The translations under genes and the position numbers were made by a program. Positions 46,658 to 58,456 of a stretch of DNA of 64,000 nt are shown one piece after another (position 1 is the first letter of the stretch; every line of letters starts with the position of its first letter). The notes under the pieces are model-generated. The model was not told the origin of the DNA and did no database searches. It saw nothing but the letters and a program-made list of their open reading frames with translations. The stretch is taken from NCBI GenBank assembly GCA_029448655.1, contig JACCLO010000004.1, positions 3,534,001-3,598,000 of the forward strand, given 5' to 3'. The DNA comes from Wolfiporia cocos (Eukaryota > Basidiomycota > Agaricomycetes > Polyporales > Phaeolaceae).

Positions 46658-49600
46658 ATGGCAGCCTGGGAGCCCACTAGGATGAAGGTTGGAGTTGCTC
46701 CTCGAACCGTTGCTGCAATCAGAGGTTGAACTATGGTACATAGTCGCAGCTGCGTCTGACTTCCCAGAAACTGGGCCAACTCCAGGACAGGATGGAGTCT
46801 CAGGCCCAAATTACGCAGAGGGACATCGCGACGCTTCTCCAGCAGGGGAACGTGCCACTTGCTCGTGCCAAGGCTCGCAAGCTCATCAATGAAGACACTC
46901 TGAGCGATCTCTTGCAGACTCTGGAGATGCATGTCGGGATGATCCTCGGTCATTTGGGCGAGCTGGAGCGCAGGTCAGCTCAACTCCGAAGTGCATACTA
47001 TTGGAATTTCAGTACATTGACTCGCACAGCGGGCCTCCGAGCTCAATCCTGTTGGAAGCGGCGTCAAGTATTATTGTTGCTGCGCCGCAGATCGATTCCA
47101 AAGGTTCGTTGGCCTCACTCAACCGGGCGTTCTAATATTCTTAGTTTTTAACATTCCTTAGATCTGCGAATCGTCCGAGACATCCTCCTGCAGCGCCTGG
47201 GTACTGAGTTTGCGCGCTCCGTAGATGACTATGTGTCTCTCAAGGTGCGTTAGCAGTCTACATTGACATAGGATCGTTGTCAACAAGTCGCAGGTCCGAG
47301 ATATACTTTCCGTGCGGCCACCTTCCGCTGCCAGATTGGATCAATATCTGTTCGGCATAGCGAAGACACACGGGGTGCAGTGGTATCCCGATCTCCAACC
47401 TCATGAGAAGTAAGATTCTGGAGGAGAGTGATGTTTCTTATCATTGAAACCGAAATGACAGAGTCAATGCGCTCTCCGAGATCCTGGACCCCTCTGCTGT
47501 TCCAGTTGTTGACCTCGCACGACTGCGGACTTTGTGCGCTCATGGCAGGTTGAACGGCTCTTTCATTGTTCAGCTATCTCATGGAAGATCGTAGGGCTTC
47601 CTGATTATCCGCCATGGCTTAGGCCCAAAATATGGAGGTAGGTTCCGGCATCCTGACGTCACTTCGAGACCTTGAAGAAAGGTAATAGGCTTCTGCTCGG
47701 TACGCTTCCGGTTGAGAAAGGGTCCTGGGGCGAAGCAGATCGCAAGAGTCGTGAAAATTACTACGTATGTGTCTCACAAGCGGATTAGAATGTATACTGA
47801 ATGTCATCGCAGGATCTGATTCGTAGACTATTGGAGCCCTTCTCTTCTCTCCCTCCTCCAACGACACCCTTGGTATCGCTAGATGCAACACTGCTGACTG
47901 TTTCCAAAGAGCTGGCTCAAGTTCCTCCTCAGCTTATGACGCAGCTGCAAGAAACCCAAGAGCCGTCTCCCTTGTGTCCGCTAGAAGAAAGTGCGCCAGA
48001 AGATATCAGGATAGGTTGCGCCAATGACCTCGATATTCGACTTCGCTTGATTCGGGAAGCCGAGTCCAAGGATGACTCAAAGAATGACTCAACACCAGAA
48101 ATTCGGTTGGAGAGCACTCCTGAGATTCGTTTGGATGCGCCGGAAAACAATGCTGATGAACACGATCTGATGCAGTCTGGAGCTGAGCAAACGGACGCGC
48201 TAGGGCTAACCCTGACGCCCGGATCACCCTCGTCTGGGTCGACTACTCTACATCCGTCGCGTCCCATGGGTGCACATCCGAGGCACGCATCTGCGTTGTT
48301 GCGACTCCTCTATGTACATTCGTGCCTCAACCCGGCCAATCAATCACCACACATCGGCTCGCTCCTTGTTCCTGTTTACTCTGCATTGGTTGAGGAGGTA
48401 GCGCCAGAGGATGCTGCGCACATTGAAGCAGACACATTTTGGCTGTTCGAAGTCATTGTTGGTGAGCTGATCGAGTTGAACGATGTCGAAGGAGGGAACA
48501 TCTGGACTGGCAAGTTCAGCGAGAGGCTCTATTGGGCCGACCCAGAGCTCGCCGACGATCTGGTGCGTTGAACTGTTGCGTTGAACTCCTAATGATACTG
48601 ATGTGTAAGTCAATCGTAGCAACTGAAAGGGCTGGATCCTGCATTGCCGCATTATTCATTGTGAGTGGTACTCGCTCGCGTTTCACCCTATTCCGCTAAT
48701 TCAGAAGCCCAGTCGATGGCTCGTCCCCGTTCTAACTCACACACTCCCACTGCCTTCTGTGTTGACCGTCTGGGATGCACTGTTCTCTCGTAACGTGCGA
48801 GAGAGGGGCGTCAACCCCAAGCTAGAATATCTACTTGATATTTGCACAAGCATGCTGCTACGCGCAAGGACTGTGCTCTTGAGGTGCGCATCGAGGTCTT
48901 ACTGTATCGGCTGATGTGGTCTGAAACCTAGCAGATTAGGTAGACCTAGTCGAAGATCGTCGAACATGTGGTTCGACGAGATTGCCGCGATTCCCGCCAC
49001 ACCACTAAGCGGCAGGGAACTCGAAGATGCATTTGCTGAGGGCATGTCCTTCCTTCAACAATATCCTGTTGAGGCCGCAGGTGGCATCGAAGTCATTCTC
49101 CAAACCGCATACGATCTCACATTGCGAAGGGAAGCGGAGGCAAGCAGTAGCAAGTCTGGCACTGTGGGTCTCGGCGTTCGTCTCAGAGACACGGTATGGA
49201 AAGGCTTTGCGACACAACCTTCCATAATCGAATCTCAACACGAGACTGAAGAGAGCGATCGGACGGACTCTGAGGAGGAAACCGAATCAGAACAAATTAC
49301 CACTCGCGGAGCATCGTCATTAACATCCCGTCTTGCGGATACGGTCTGGCGTGGTATTTCTAATCAGAGTGCAATGGAGGCGCCGCCATCTCCAACTTCT
49401 CCATATGCCACTCTGCCACCTTCGCCAGAACCTCCTGCCAAGATACTGCCGGAACCACCTACTGATGATACTCAAAAGGTCAATCCCTCCCGAGCCTCCA
49501 AGATCTGGGGCTATGCCGAGAAATTCAGGGAATCTGATACGGCTGCCACATTGGCAAAGGTCAGCACGAATTGGAGAGTCAAAGCATTTGACGCGTGGAA

Positions 49601-51077
49601 CAAACGTTCAAGTGGATCATCTTCTACATTTTTAGCGCCCCCTTCTTCTTCACGTCCTTCTTCCGTCGAGTACGAATACAGTAGACGTACCTCGCTGGTT
49701 GAGGAGACATTCTCGAAGCCTTCCGGCAGTGACAAGCGAAGAGGTGGCTCCTTACCTGGCATTGATCGATCGGAGGTGTATTCCCCTCCGGCACGGCCTG
49801 CTTACTTCCACCCCCCGCGGGATAGCATTATCTTCACTGGCAACAAGTCACCGCTTTCACCTACAAATCATGAGAAACCTCTGTCAGACGCCGGGTCACC
49901 AGGTAGCTCGGGGTTCAGAGCTTCTCTAGCCTCCCTTGGCTTCGCCAGTCATAACGAGCCGCCCAAACCTCCGAGCAAGTCAGCCCCACGTCCACTCCTT
50001 CTTAACTCCGCTTCCTTGATTACATCCCCACATTCGCGCTCACCGACCCCATCATCTGCGGACAGGGCATGGGCAGATAGCGTACGGGGTAAGCGACCTT
50101 CGCCGGTACATCAAGACTCAATATCGTCCATATCCTCTGTATCCCCCAACGCACGTTTTAGCTCGAGGGGAAGTGCTCGCTCGGAGCTGGAATCAGATAC
50201 CGGAAGCCGGATTGTTCCCTTACGGTCCGCACGATCACCTCGGCCGGGAGGCTCCCGACATGTCACGCCGACCTCATCCATTACCTCAAGTCCACCCAGC
50301 GCACATCGGCGCGTGGACACCGAGACTTCAGCACACTCTGGGAGCGATGACGGGAGCAACGACAAGGGCTGGAGCCGCGTCGACCTTCCTGAATCCCCTC
50401 CCACGGGACCCTCCCCACCGCCACCTCGAACTCCTGAAGCCACTGCTATCATGACTACTGATGTACGGGTAGAGGCGCCGGAACCACAACAGTCTTCGCT
50501 AGCACTTGGCGACGCCAACGATACGGAATCAGAGAAGCCCGTCTCTAGCCCAGGGTCGAAGCTGTCACGAAGGCCGCCCCCTCTTTCGCGCTTGTCCGTG
50601 GGAGGAGACATGTCTGAGGATTCGCCAACCACGCAAGCACCTCCCCGCAGCCCAAGGCTGAAATCCAAACGTGCGCCCCCCCGGTTGGCCACGCGAACGC
50701 AGAAGAACGCCAAGTCGGAGAATGGAACACCGGCGCACGACACACTCGCACCTGAACGGCCTGGCTCTGACGAGCTTGACAACGCGACAACGCCCCGGGC
50801 TACGTCATTCGACGCTACGTTCCCGACAACGTCCACCTCTCCTCGACCCGCTCGACGTGTGCGGAAGGCGTCTGGGGAAGGGAATGGCGAGGTACGCACC
50901 CGTAAGCTCTCCGGGGAAGGACGTGAACGCGTGAAGAAGGGTTCGGTTGATGGACGGGGTCGGAAAGTATCTGGCGAGCGCGAGGTCACTAAGCACAAGC
51001 GCGATAGTTCCGCCGTTCAAGGAGATGATGAGGGTTACAACGACCTGCTGAGTGCGTACGAGAGCGAGGATGCTTAA
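46658..51077 (+). CDS. IST1 (ESCRT-III-like) and TBC domain fusion protein
   Basis: One open reading path of 12 exons and 1277 residues: 46658-46687, 46750-46973, 47030-47103, 47162-47244, 47294-47409, 47462-47544, 47595-47637, 47689-47764, 47813-48562, 48620-48660, 48713-48883, 48935-51077. Residues 1-180 match IST1, the regulator of the Vps4 ATPase on endosomes (MAAWEPTRMKLRLTSQ, RDIATLLQQGN, LARAKARKLI, DLRIVRDILLQRLG). From residue about 205 the text is that of a Rab-GAP TBC domain (PPWLRPKIWRLLLGTLP, DTFWLFEVIVGEL, FRWLVPVLTHTLPLPSVLTVWDALF). The usual catalytic IxxDxxR and YxQ boxes are not seen, so GAP activity may be lost. A long Ser/Pro-rich disordered tail follows. Intron 6 has a GC donor. 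No ATG lies between the two halves, which favours a true fusion. The IST1 MIM tail is absent. Confidence 0.75.
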
Positions 51078-51148
51078 AGTTTAGACATGTCACTACACTA
51101 GTCTTTATGTTTCTCTAGCACTTTCGTGAAGTTTTCGAAGCGCTATAT

Positions 51149-51900
51149 TTACTCGTGATATTCGTCGTGCACATCAGTATTCGAGCCATTGTTGAGCAAT
51201 TTCTCATGGACTGCGTAGTATACCTCCAATAACACCGGAAATCGGGGCAACAGGTTCTAGCATGCAGTTCCAGATCAAAAACGGTGATTGCTGCCTAGGA
51301 AATGGCTCACCTCATACGCAACTTCCAGACTGACGGCGCCGGTACGCGACTGCTGAATGGCTGCGAGATAATAGCGTACGTCCCAACCGTGAAGGCCCTC
51401 GTTGATTATGAAGTCCTGTAGCGTGGACAGGGGTATAAACCGTCGTGAAACGAACAAGGGTATCCGTGGTGGACCTCGGTGAGTCTCCAGCTGTAGCCCA
51501 AGGGATGGCAGTATAACGACCGACTCTGCATGATGAGATGATTAAAATGCGGAGGGGAAGGCCGAACTGAGCGTACCCCACAGAACCTGTGTACACCTAG
51601 CATATAGATATATCGCTAGGAGAACAAATAGACAAGCTAGAGTGCTAGGGCTACGAGATGGCTAGATAGAGTAACAGATTAGTCTTTACCCTCATCTACG
51701 TATTTCAACCTCACCAATGGCCAAAGCGTTGCGATCACGAGAGGGACGAACGCATCTAACCAGAAGAAAGCCACAGTCGCCTCGCTTCCATTGGGCCAAT
51801 CTGGCAGAAAGCGCGAATTGTCCACTCTATATTCAAGCCATGCTGGACATTCTATGAGCGTGAGCTCAGGATGATCCAGCAGTGGCAGATCGCGGCGCAT
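51149..51900 (-). CDS. PIGH: GPI-GlcNAc transferase subunit PIG-H
   Basis: Subunit of the ER complex that makes GlcNAc-PI, the first step of GPI-anchor synthesis (yeast Gpi15). Exons 51900-51690, 51525-51311 and 51256-51149, 177 residues. The first exon has LLDHPELTLIECPAWLEYRV followed by two closely spaced hydrophobic stretches, the membrane hairpin. The second has ESVVILPSLGLQLETHRG and FIPLSTLQDFIINEGLHGW with VRYYL, the hallmark of PIG-H. The third codes LLPRFPVLLEVY and the end. The first intron is 164 bases. The gene is convergent with the IST1-TBC gene, 71 bases apart. Confidence 0.92.
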
Positions 51901-52228
51901 GCATGGGGATCGTGTTGGTGGTGTGGTGGTGGATGTGATGGGCGCTTATGCTCTTAGAGGCCTGAATATTGAGGCGTCTAATACGACTCTCCTTGAACTC
52001 GAATAGCCACTGGCAAGCAAAGTACATGTTTATGGGTTTCCCCTGTTAGTGTCAAACCCTGTTACCACTGGAATGTCTTGGAATGGTATCATATCTACGG
52101 CGGCTGACATGGGGCTGCCATGTCAGCCTCATACCATACAATCCAGCATGTAAAAGACGCACACACAGGGCATCATATTCAGCAATTCTAGCTCATTTCG
52201 CAGCGGCTGGTCCCCTCTACCTTGCGCT
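51901..52228. other. Divergent promoter between PIG-H and the GH5 gene
   Basis: No coding signal. A near-palindromic stretch is present at about 52100-52125 (GGCTGACATGGGGCTGCCATGTCAGCC), whose ends are complementary. Confidence 0.5.
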
Positions 52229-54311
52229 ATGGTCCTGACGGCGCAGCTCTTTTCTTCCGTGTTACAAGCCCTTAGCTTGACGCAGGGTTTATTCAAGCCA
52301 ACCCCAAATGCTGGCCTTGCTACTGGTTCTTCTCTCAGTAACTCTAAAGTTACTTCTACTTCCTCTGACTATGGCATACCTCACTTTTATCCCGCTGGTC
52401 AGGCCGACGATGCACAAGGCTCTACGCCCGTGTCTCCTGCAATGCCGTATATGCAACTAGATGCAGGCGTATGCAACCCAACGCCGTACGACGCTCTAAC
52501 CATTATCAACCAAACCTTCCCTCCATTTGACCAGGCCAAAGCGAATGTATATCGCTACAGACAGCAACAGTCCGTCAACCTAGGCTCTTGGTATCTAGTA
52601 TTATTAAGTCCCTATACCACGAGGCTCACGATTGCTTCTAGGTTTGTACACGAAGCATGGATGACCCCGTCCGTCTTTGCCTGTGCCGCAGGCCAACAGC
52701 TCTCAGAAATTGATATCGCGAACGGATGGAACTCCACTGCTACTGCTCGCTCTGTTCTTGAACACCACTGGGATACCTTCATCAACCAGACTGATTTCGA
52801 GTACCTAGCCAGCATAGGCATCAACACGGTCCGTTTGCCAATCGGCTACTGGAGTCTGGGACCCAGCTTCTGTCAAGGCACGCCGTACGCGAATGTCTCG
52901 GACGTGTACCAGAACTCTTGGCCTAGAGTCGTTCGGACGATCAACATGGCTGGTGAGGCTGGCATCGGTGTTCTTGTCGACTTGCACGGGGCTCCTGGGA
53001 GTCAGAATGGGCAACCACACTCTGGGATCTCCGACGGTGTCACCGGGCTCTTCGGCAACCCGACATACGAGAACATGACGATTTCCCTTCTGACATTCTT
53101 AATGGAAGAGCTGGTCAATGTCACGAATGTCATTGGTATCGAGATCTTGAACGAACCCCAGAACGTTCCTGAATTGCCGGACTTCTGTGAGTGACATTCA
53201 TGGAATTACTCAATCCTTCTGCTCATTAGACGTAGACTCCCGCGCAATCGCGGCCATGAGACAGGTGTCTCCAGCAGCTACCAGTTTCCCTCTTTACATA
53301 CATGATGGGTTCAACATCGACCAGTTCGCCAGCTTTGTTGCGAACCGGACGGACTTCGTCGTAGTGGATCATCACTCGTACTTTGTCTTCACTCCTTCGG
53401 ACGCTGCCGAGTCCGCAAACCAACATACTGTGGATATTCGAACCTCTATCGCAAGCGATATGGCGAATGCGTCGTCTCTGGCTCGTCGGAACCTCGTCAT
53501 TGACGAGTGGTCGTGTGCGCTTACGCCACAAAGTCTCGCAAATGACCCCGACCCGAACCAGTCGAGGCAAGCATTCTGCGAGGGACAAATGGACACGTAT
53601 ACCAATACTACTGCTGGCTGGGGATTTTGGGGTAGGTTCTCATCGAACCGCGCTTTTACATAAGGCAGTTTGACATGGACGTGAGCAGCATACGACAAAG
53701 AGGACTGTAGCGATGATCCTGGCTGGTGCTTCAAAGCGGCGGTTGGGAACAGTCTTCCTTCGACATTCTTCTCCTACGGGCAAGGTCCATTGACGTCTCC
53801 GGGACAATTACCCGCCCTCGCCGACTTGATGGGCGATATGAACGCTCCGGCTACCAGTGCAATCTTGGCAAGCGCACAAAATGCTCCCACCAGCACGAGT
53901 AGCTATTCCTCCCAATCAGGCGGCTGGGATGCAAGTCCCACTCAGGCCCCTGCCATGAGCCGCCGGGGTCGATTGAGGAGGCGCTCTGACCCGTCTGCTT
54001 GGAGACGAAAGCGAAACTCTCTTTCTGCTCTGCGAAATCATCAGCGCGACGACCAGGCGACCGGTATGTCTCCAGAGCAGAGATCTATCGCGAAGGGCTA
54101 CTCGGATGGGTTCTTCACTGCCAAGATCTTCGCGCTATATGGCATGTCGAAACTAGGTTTCATCGGACAGTACATCAGCGATAGTATCGCGAAGCTGGGA
54201 CCGACTGTAGTGAAGCCTGGTACGGAGGGAATGTATCGACAGTGGTTCATGAGAGGGTTGCAGGACGGAGAAAATATTGTAGCTTCTCATGTTGGCCAGT
54301 CAGGAGGTTAG
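52229..54311 (+). CDS. GH5-family glucanase (exo-beta-1,3/1,6-glucanase type)
   Basis: Cell-wall glucan hydrolase. Exons 52229-52590, 52642-53186, 53230-53631, 53689-54311, 643 residues. The N-terminus has a weak hydrophobic stretch (LTAQLFSSVLQALSL) that might be a signal. The catalytic (beta/alpha)8 barrel shows GSWFVHEAWMTPSVF, GINTVRLPIGYW, GVLVDLHGAPGSQNG, the acid/base Glu in IEILNEPQN and the nucleophile Glu in VIDEWSCAL. Several N-glycosylation sites (NxT/S) fit a secreted protein. After the barrel comes a 200-residue extension with an Arg-rich stretch (near residue 500) and a helical domain with KGYSDGFFTAKIFALYG, which I do not recognise. It groups best with GH5_9-like glucan 1,3-beta-glucosidases; specificity cannot be read from sequence. 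Confidence 0.85.
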
Positions 54312-54462
54312 ACCTATGTGAAAGGCATCTGTTGTCAACCGCGCTCGAGGAACGAATGATATACATGAGGTGTGGCAACACGAGTTTGCGGGCGCTCGCG
54401 CCACGCGCCACAGCCCACGCGTCTTGGTAGGCGCTACTGTAACGAGTGTGGCTCAGGCTACG

Positions 54463-55964
54463 ATGCATCTACTGGGCCGCCTGTACCAACTTGTCCGCTC
54501 ATTACTGACGGATCCTCGCTACTTCTATGTGCTTGCTACACTTGTCGTCGCTGGCGATGCTGTCCTCACCCAGCTAATCATCCGCTTTGTCCCATGTAAG
54601 ACCCCAGCTTGACCGAGCTGAGGAACACTGACTGAGATCTACGCAAGACACTGAAATTGACTGGGAGACATATATCTATCAGCTTGAGCTGTATCTAAAA
54701 GGAGAGAGGGACTACTCCCTCATTTCTGGACCTACTGGACCAATTGTGTACGCCTCTCCTGCCTTGTGCTGCGCACAGTCCTTCACGTTGCCTCGCTCAG
54801 ATACCCTGCGGGACATGTGCATGTCCATCACTTCCTGTATAACATTACAGGCTCGGGAAACAAACTGGCTATTGCTCAACAAGCCTATGCCGCCCTCTAT
54901 CTCGTGTACCTCTCCTTGACATGCGTGACTTACGGTCAAGCGGGCGGTGTGCCAAATTGGATTATGCTTTTGCTGCCTCTCAGTAAACGACTACACTCAA
55001 TATTTGTCCTGCGTCTATTCAATGACTGCTGGACCGTCGCCGCTGCACATGCTGCAGTGCTTGCATACGGCCGAGGCCTGGACATCGTGGGGACGCTGTT
55101 ATTCGGGTATGTTTCTGACATCCTTGCGTTGAACGGGACTTGTATGTTCCTTGCAGATTCGCACTTTCAGTGAAGATGTCAGCGCTGCTCTACCTCCCTG
55201 GGCTTCTTGTAGTGCTCTTCAAGCGACATGGCTTCCTGGCCACTATAGGACACGTACTGGCTATCGGCGCAACGCAAGTCTTGATCGGCCTCCCGTTCCT
55301 GCTGCACCATCATAAATCGTACCTCAAGTACTCCTTCGAGTTCTCCCGCGCGTTCCTCTATAAGTGGACCGTCAACTGGCGGTTCGTCAGCGAGGATACG
55401 TTTCTTAGCCCGGCATGGTCGCGAGCTCTCCTCGTCGGCCATGTGACGACTTTGCTCGCATTTGGCTTGTGCAAGTGGTGCAGGAGTGATGGAGGGGTCT
55501 GGCGCGTTCTCAGTAAAGGACTTCGCCGTCCTCTGCGTGCACCCCTTCTGGCGCCTGTTACGGCAGACTGTAAGCAATTAAGCTTTTGACAGGACTCTCC
55601 CTGACCACACTATGTTTCAGTCGTCACGACCGTTTTGTTCACCTCTAATCTGGTTGGCATGCTCTTTGCCCGGTCGCTGCACTACCAGTTCTATTCTTGG
55701 TACGCATTGCAGCTTCCGTTTCTGGCATGGAGGACGAAGTACCCCCTCCTGGTCAAGTGAGCAGTATTAGGTGCTGTTGCGAACATAGCTCATCGTGACT
55801 GCAGGCTCATATTGTTGTTCTCAATTGAGTATACCTGGAATGTCTTCCCGTCTACCACGCTGTCGTCGGGCATCCTATGCGCAGCCAATTCGCTACTAGT
55901 CATCGGGGTGTGGTTTGGATATCCAGAGGGAGTGTCTAAGAGAGATGTATATAAATCCGAGTAG
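54463..55964 (+). CDS. ALG3: Dol-P-Man:Man5GlcNAc2-PP-Dol alpha-1,3-mannosyltransferase ALG3
   Basis: ER-lumen enzyme that adds the sixth mannose to the dolichol-linked N-glycan precursor. Exons 54463-54595, 54648-54747, 54801-55106, 55157-55569, 55621-55756, 55805-55964, 415 residues, polytopic. Family marks: [22 protein letters not shown] with the catalytic Asp, [51 protein letters not shown] and [20 protein letters not shown]. An ATG at 54370 is in frame and would add 31 residues, but the family starts close to the first helix, so 54463 is chosen. The 3' end is 124 bases from the convergent transporter gene. Confidence 0.95.
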
Positions 55965-56088
55965 TGGGATCGGCGCATCGCTATCCGAATCAGAGACGAT
56001 AAAAATACACAAAAAGTCGCGTATCTCGTGGATGTTACATCAAGGTCTGCACAGCAATAAATATTCCGTATTTGCAACGCTCAAAGTC

Positions 56089-57885
56089 TCAAACTCGAGC
56101 ACTCCACTTCCTCCAGAGCAGTACTGAGAGCAGCATTGCCACCAGCGATGTCCCCACGCTCAACCAGAACGTGAAGCGCCAGCACTGAGGGCCATGGCAT
56201 ACACCATCCTCCGGCAATGTGTGACCGATGGCGACGAAAGCGTAAAGGTACGAGAATGCTGTCGTCCCGACGAAGCAGGTGTATGAGATGAAACCGAAAT
56301 TGCGGCCCTGGTTGGGCGCACCCCATATTGACGCGAGAAGGCTAGGCCTGGAATGTAATGTATGTCAGAACAGGCTGTTAGGATAATGCCTCAGGTTGCA
56401 TACATTGTGGTGAAGACCGTGCCATTCACGATGCCTGTGCTTATGCTGAAGGTATCGCAGCTCAGTCATTTTGGTGGCCGATGATCTGCCTCGGCTGACT
56501 CACCTCAACGGCCACAAAGCCCCCTGCGAGCGAACACCGACAATGGGCCATATAAACGCCAGAGCATAAAGTATGGACGCTCCCGCGGGAAACAACACGC
56601 GAGTAACGTACGGCTTGCGGGGGAACGCCCAGATACCGTCGTCGGAGTAGGATGCGACCGGAGAGATGAAGTCCGCGAGCGGGCCGACAAGCAAACGCGT
56701 TAGCGTGTCGGAGACGGCGATCAGCTGTACCTGGGCGGCGATGCTCTCCGGGGTCGGCGAGGGCAGAGAGAGGACTATCAGCCCGATGTTGGACTTGATC
56801 ATCTCAGCCTACACAACAAGCGTTTGAATGGATGTATGCGCAGGGCTATGGGACAGCAGGGCTTACGGCGCCGACTAGTAGGGAGACAACACAAGCCATA
56901 ACCCAGAAGTAGGGGTCTCTGAAGAGGTCAATCGCCGATAGGTGGTCAGGCTCTTGAGCAACTAGCACTGTGACATCCGCAGTGGGCTTCCGTGGCCCTG
57001 CCAACAGCGTCGACTCCTCACTCGCGTCAGCGAGGTCAGGCTCCTCGGCGGGCTCATGCTCCACATAGCTCTCTTCTACGGAGAGCATGACAGGCTTCGC
57101 CTCTATCGGTGGGCCCGGCAGGACAAGGCCGCCAAATAAGTTCACAGTGCCTGTCAGGATGGCCAGGAAGGTAAAATATCGCGTTACGTCAACGCCCAGC
57201 TCATTGTGGAAAAATCGTGTCGCAATCATCGACAGGAACAGCGGCGACATGCCGAAGATGGCGAGACTCGTACCCGAAGCAAACCCCATGTACTGCGGGA
57301 AGGTCCGCGTTGCCGCGAACAGCAGTGAGAAATAGCTATGCCATTCCGATGGTCAGTGAGGAGGATGCGAGCAGACTCGGCCACGCACGAAAGCACTGTC
57401 CCTGTACCAAGGAGGCCAAAATAAATGACAAGGTGGGGGAACACGGATCGCGACGACGCGATGGCATCCTCAGAGCTTTTGGAGTAGTCCCAGGCGAACA
57501 GGCCATATCCCAGGCTCAGCACGAGCGATGCTATGAGAGAACAGCTCCACGGCCCATAGCGGTCAAGCACTTTCCCGACGGGAGCGGCGGTAGCATATTG
57601 TCCGACCATGGCCCTGTTACAGGATCGGTTGCACGAAGACACACATTAGAAAGACTTATCACTTACGCTAGCATGATCGTGCTCAGCTGTGGCTGGGAGA
57701 GCTTCAACTTCGCCACAAGAGTGGGGGATATCAGCGGGAAGGTATAAAACCCACCCGCACATATTCTGGGCGTCCAAGTGCTCAACCATACATGTTCCTC
57801 AGGCTTCATGAATTGAAAATACTCACGCGTTAGCAGCGATAGAGCAAGTTATCAAAGCCATGCGACCCTTACTAAAGGCCCCCAT
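56089..57885 (-). CDS. Major facilitator transporter, MCH1-like (nodulin-like group)
   Basis: Twelve-helix membrane transporter of 485 residues. Exons 57885-57827, 57765-57667, 57613-57389, 57335-56867, 56808-56504, 56445-56404, 56347-56089, all in phase. The start has ICAGGFYTFPLISPTLVAKLKLSQPQLSTI, as in Mch1/nodulin-like MFS proteins, followed by GKVLDRYGPW and RTFPQYMG. A charged cytosolic loop (about residues 215-290, Glu-rich) splits the two halves, and the second half opens with EMIKSNIGLIVLS. RLLVGPLADF is the central MFS motif. Yeast Mch1 looks like a monocarboxylate permease but has no proven substrate, so none is assigned here. Confidence 0.85.
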
Positions 57886-58456
57886 TGTATAGGAGCTGGA
57901 GGAGAATACGTCCAGCTCAATGGGCTCGGCTACGAGCGACCTGTTGATTGATCTTCGGAACACCGCCACGGCCGGGCGCGAGCTTGTCGCCTACGCGCTT
58001 TATGTCATGTTAACCGGACGCTCCGCTGCAGAGATCTCGGGCTCAGGACTTTGCGCACCTTAGTCGACGATTGTAGCTGATTTCCATGCGCGTTGCTGGC
58101 CGCGAGTTCTCACGGACTTCGACCAGTCCAGTTCAAGTAGGTGGCGTGTTGCCATGATCCCCTCCGTCACGAAGCAGCACCGGCCATCCTGACATTGGAG
58201 GAGCAATCTCATCGTGTAGTTTACTACGGGTATGCGGCGGCACGCAGTGCGCACTGCCACGCCGTGAACAACATATCAGTCTTGGCACTATCGGCGCGAC
58301 CCGACGACGCGACCAACTATTAATGATTCATGCACTGCTGATGGGGCTGATGGGGCCTCTAGCAACATCCCTTCAACGTGATGCGCCATCAGGTGCGCCA
58401 GTATCGCCTATTCTCACCTGGTGCAGGCCACCCAATCTCTTGTGCCCTCCGTTTTT
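57886..58456. other. Intergenic between transporter and receptor-like gene A
   Basis: Divergent promoter region, no frame with a recognisable product. Confidence 0.5.

Noticed and set aside
46658..47544. Separate IST1 gene ending before the TBC part
   Set aside because: No stop codon ends the IST1 frame in exons 5-6, and the TBC part has no own ATG; the fused model fits the frames best, though transcripts are needed.
50111..50998. 295-codon open frame on the minus strand
   Set aside because: It is the antisense shadow of the Ser/Pro-rich tail of the IST1-TBC gene and has no motif.
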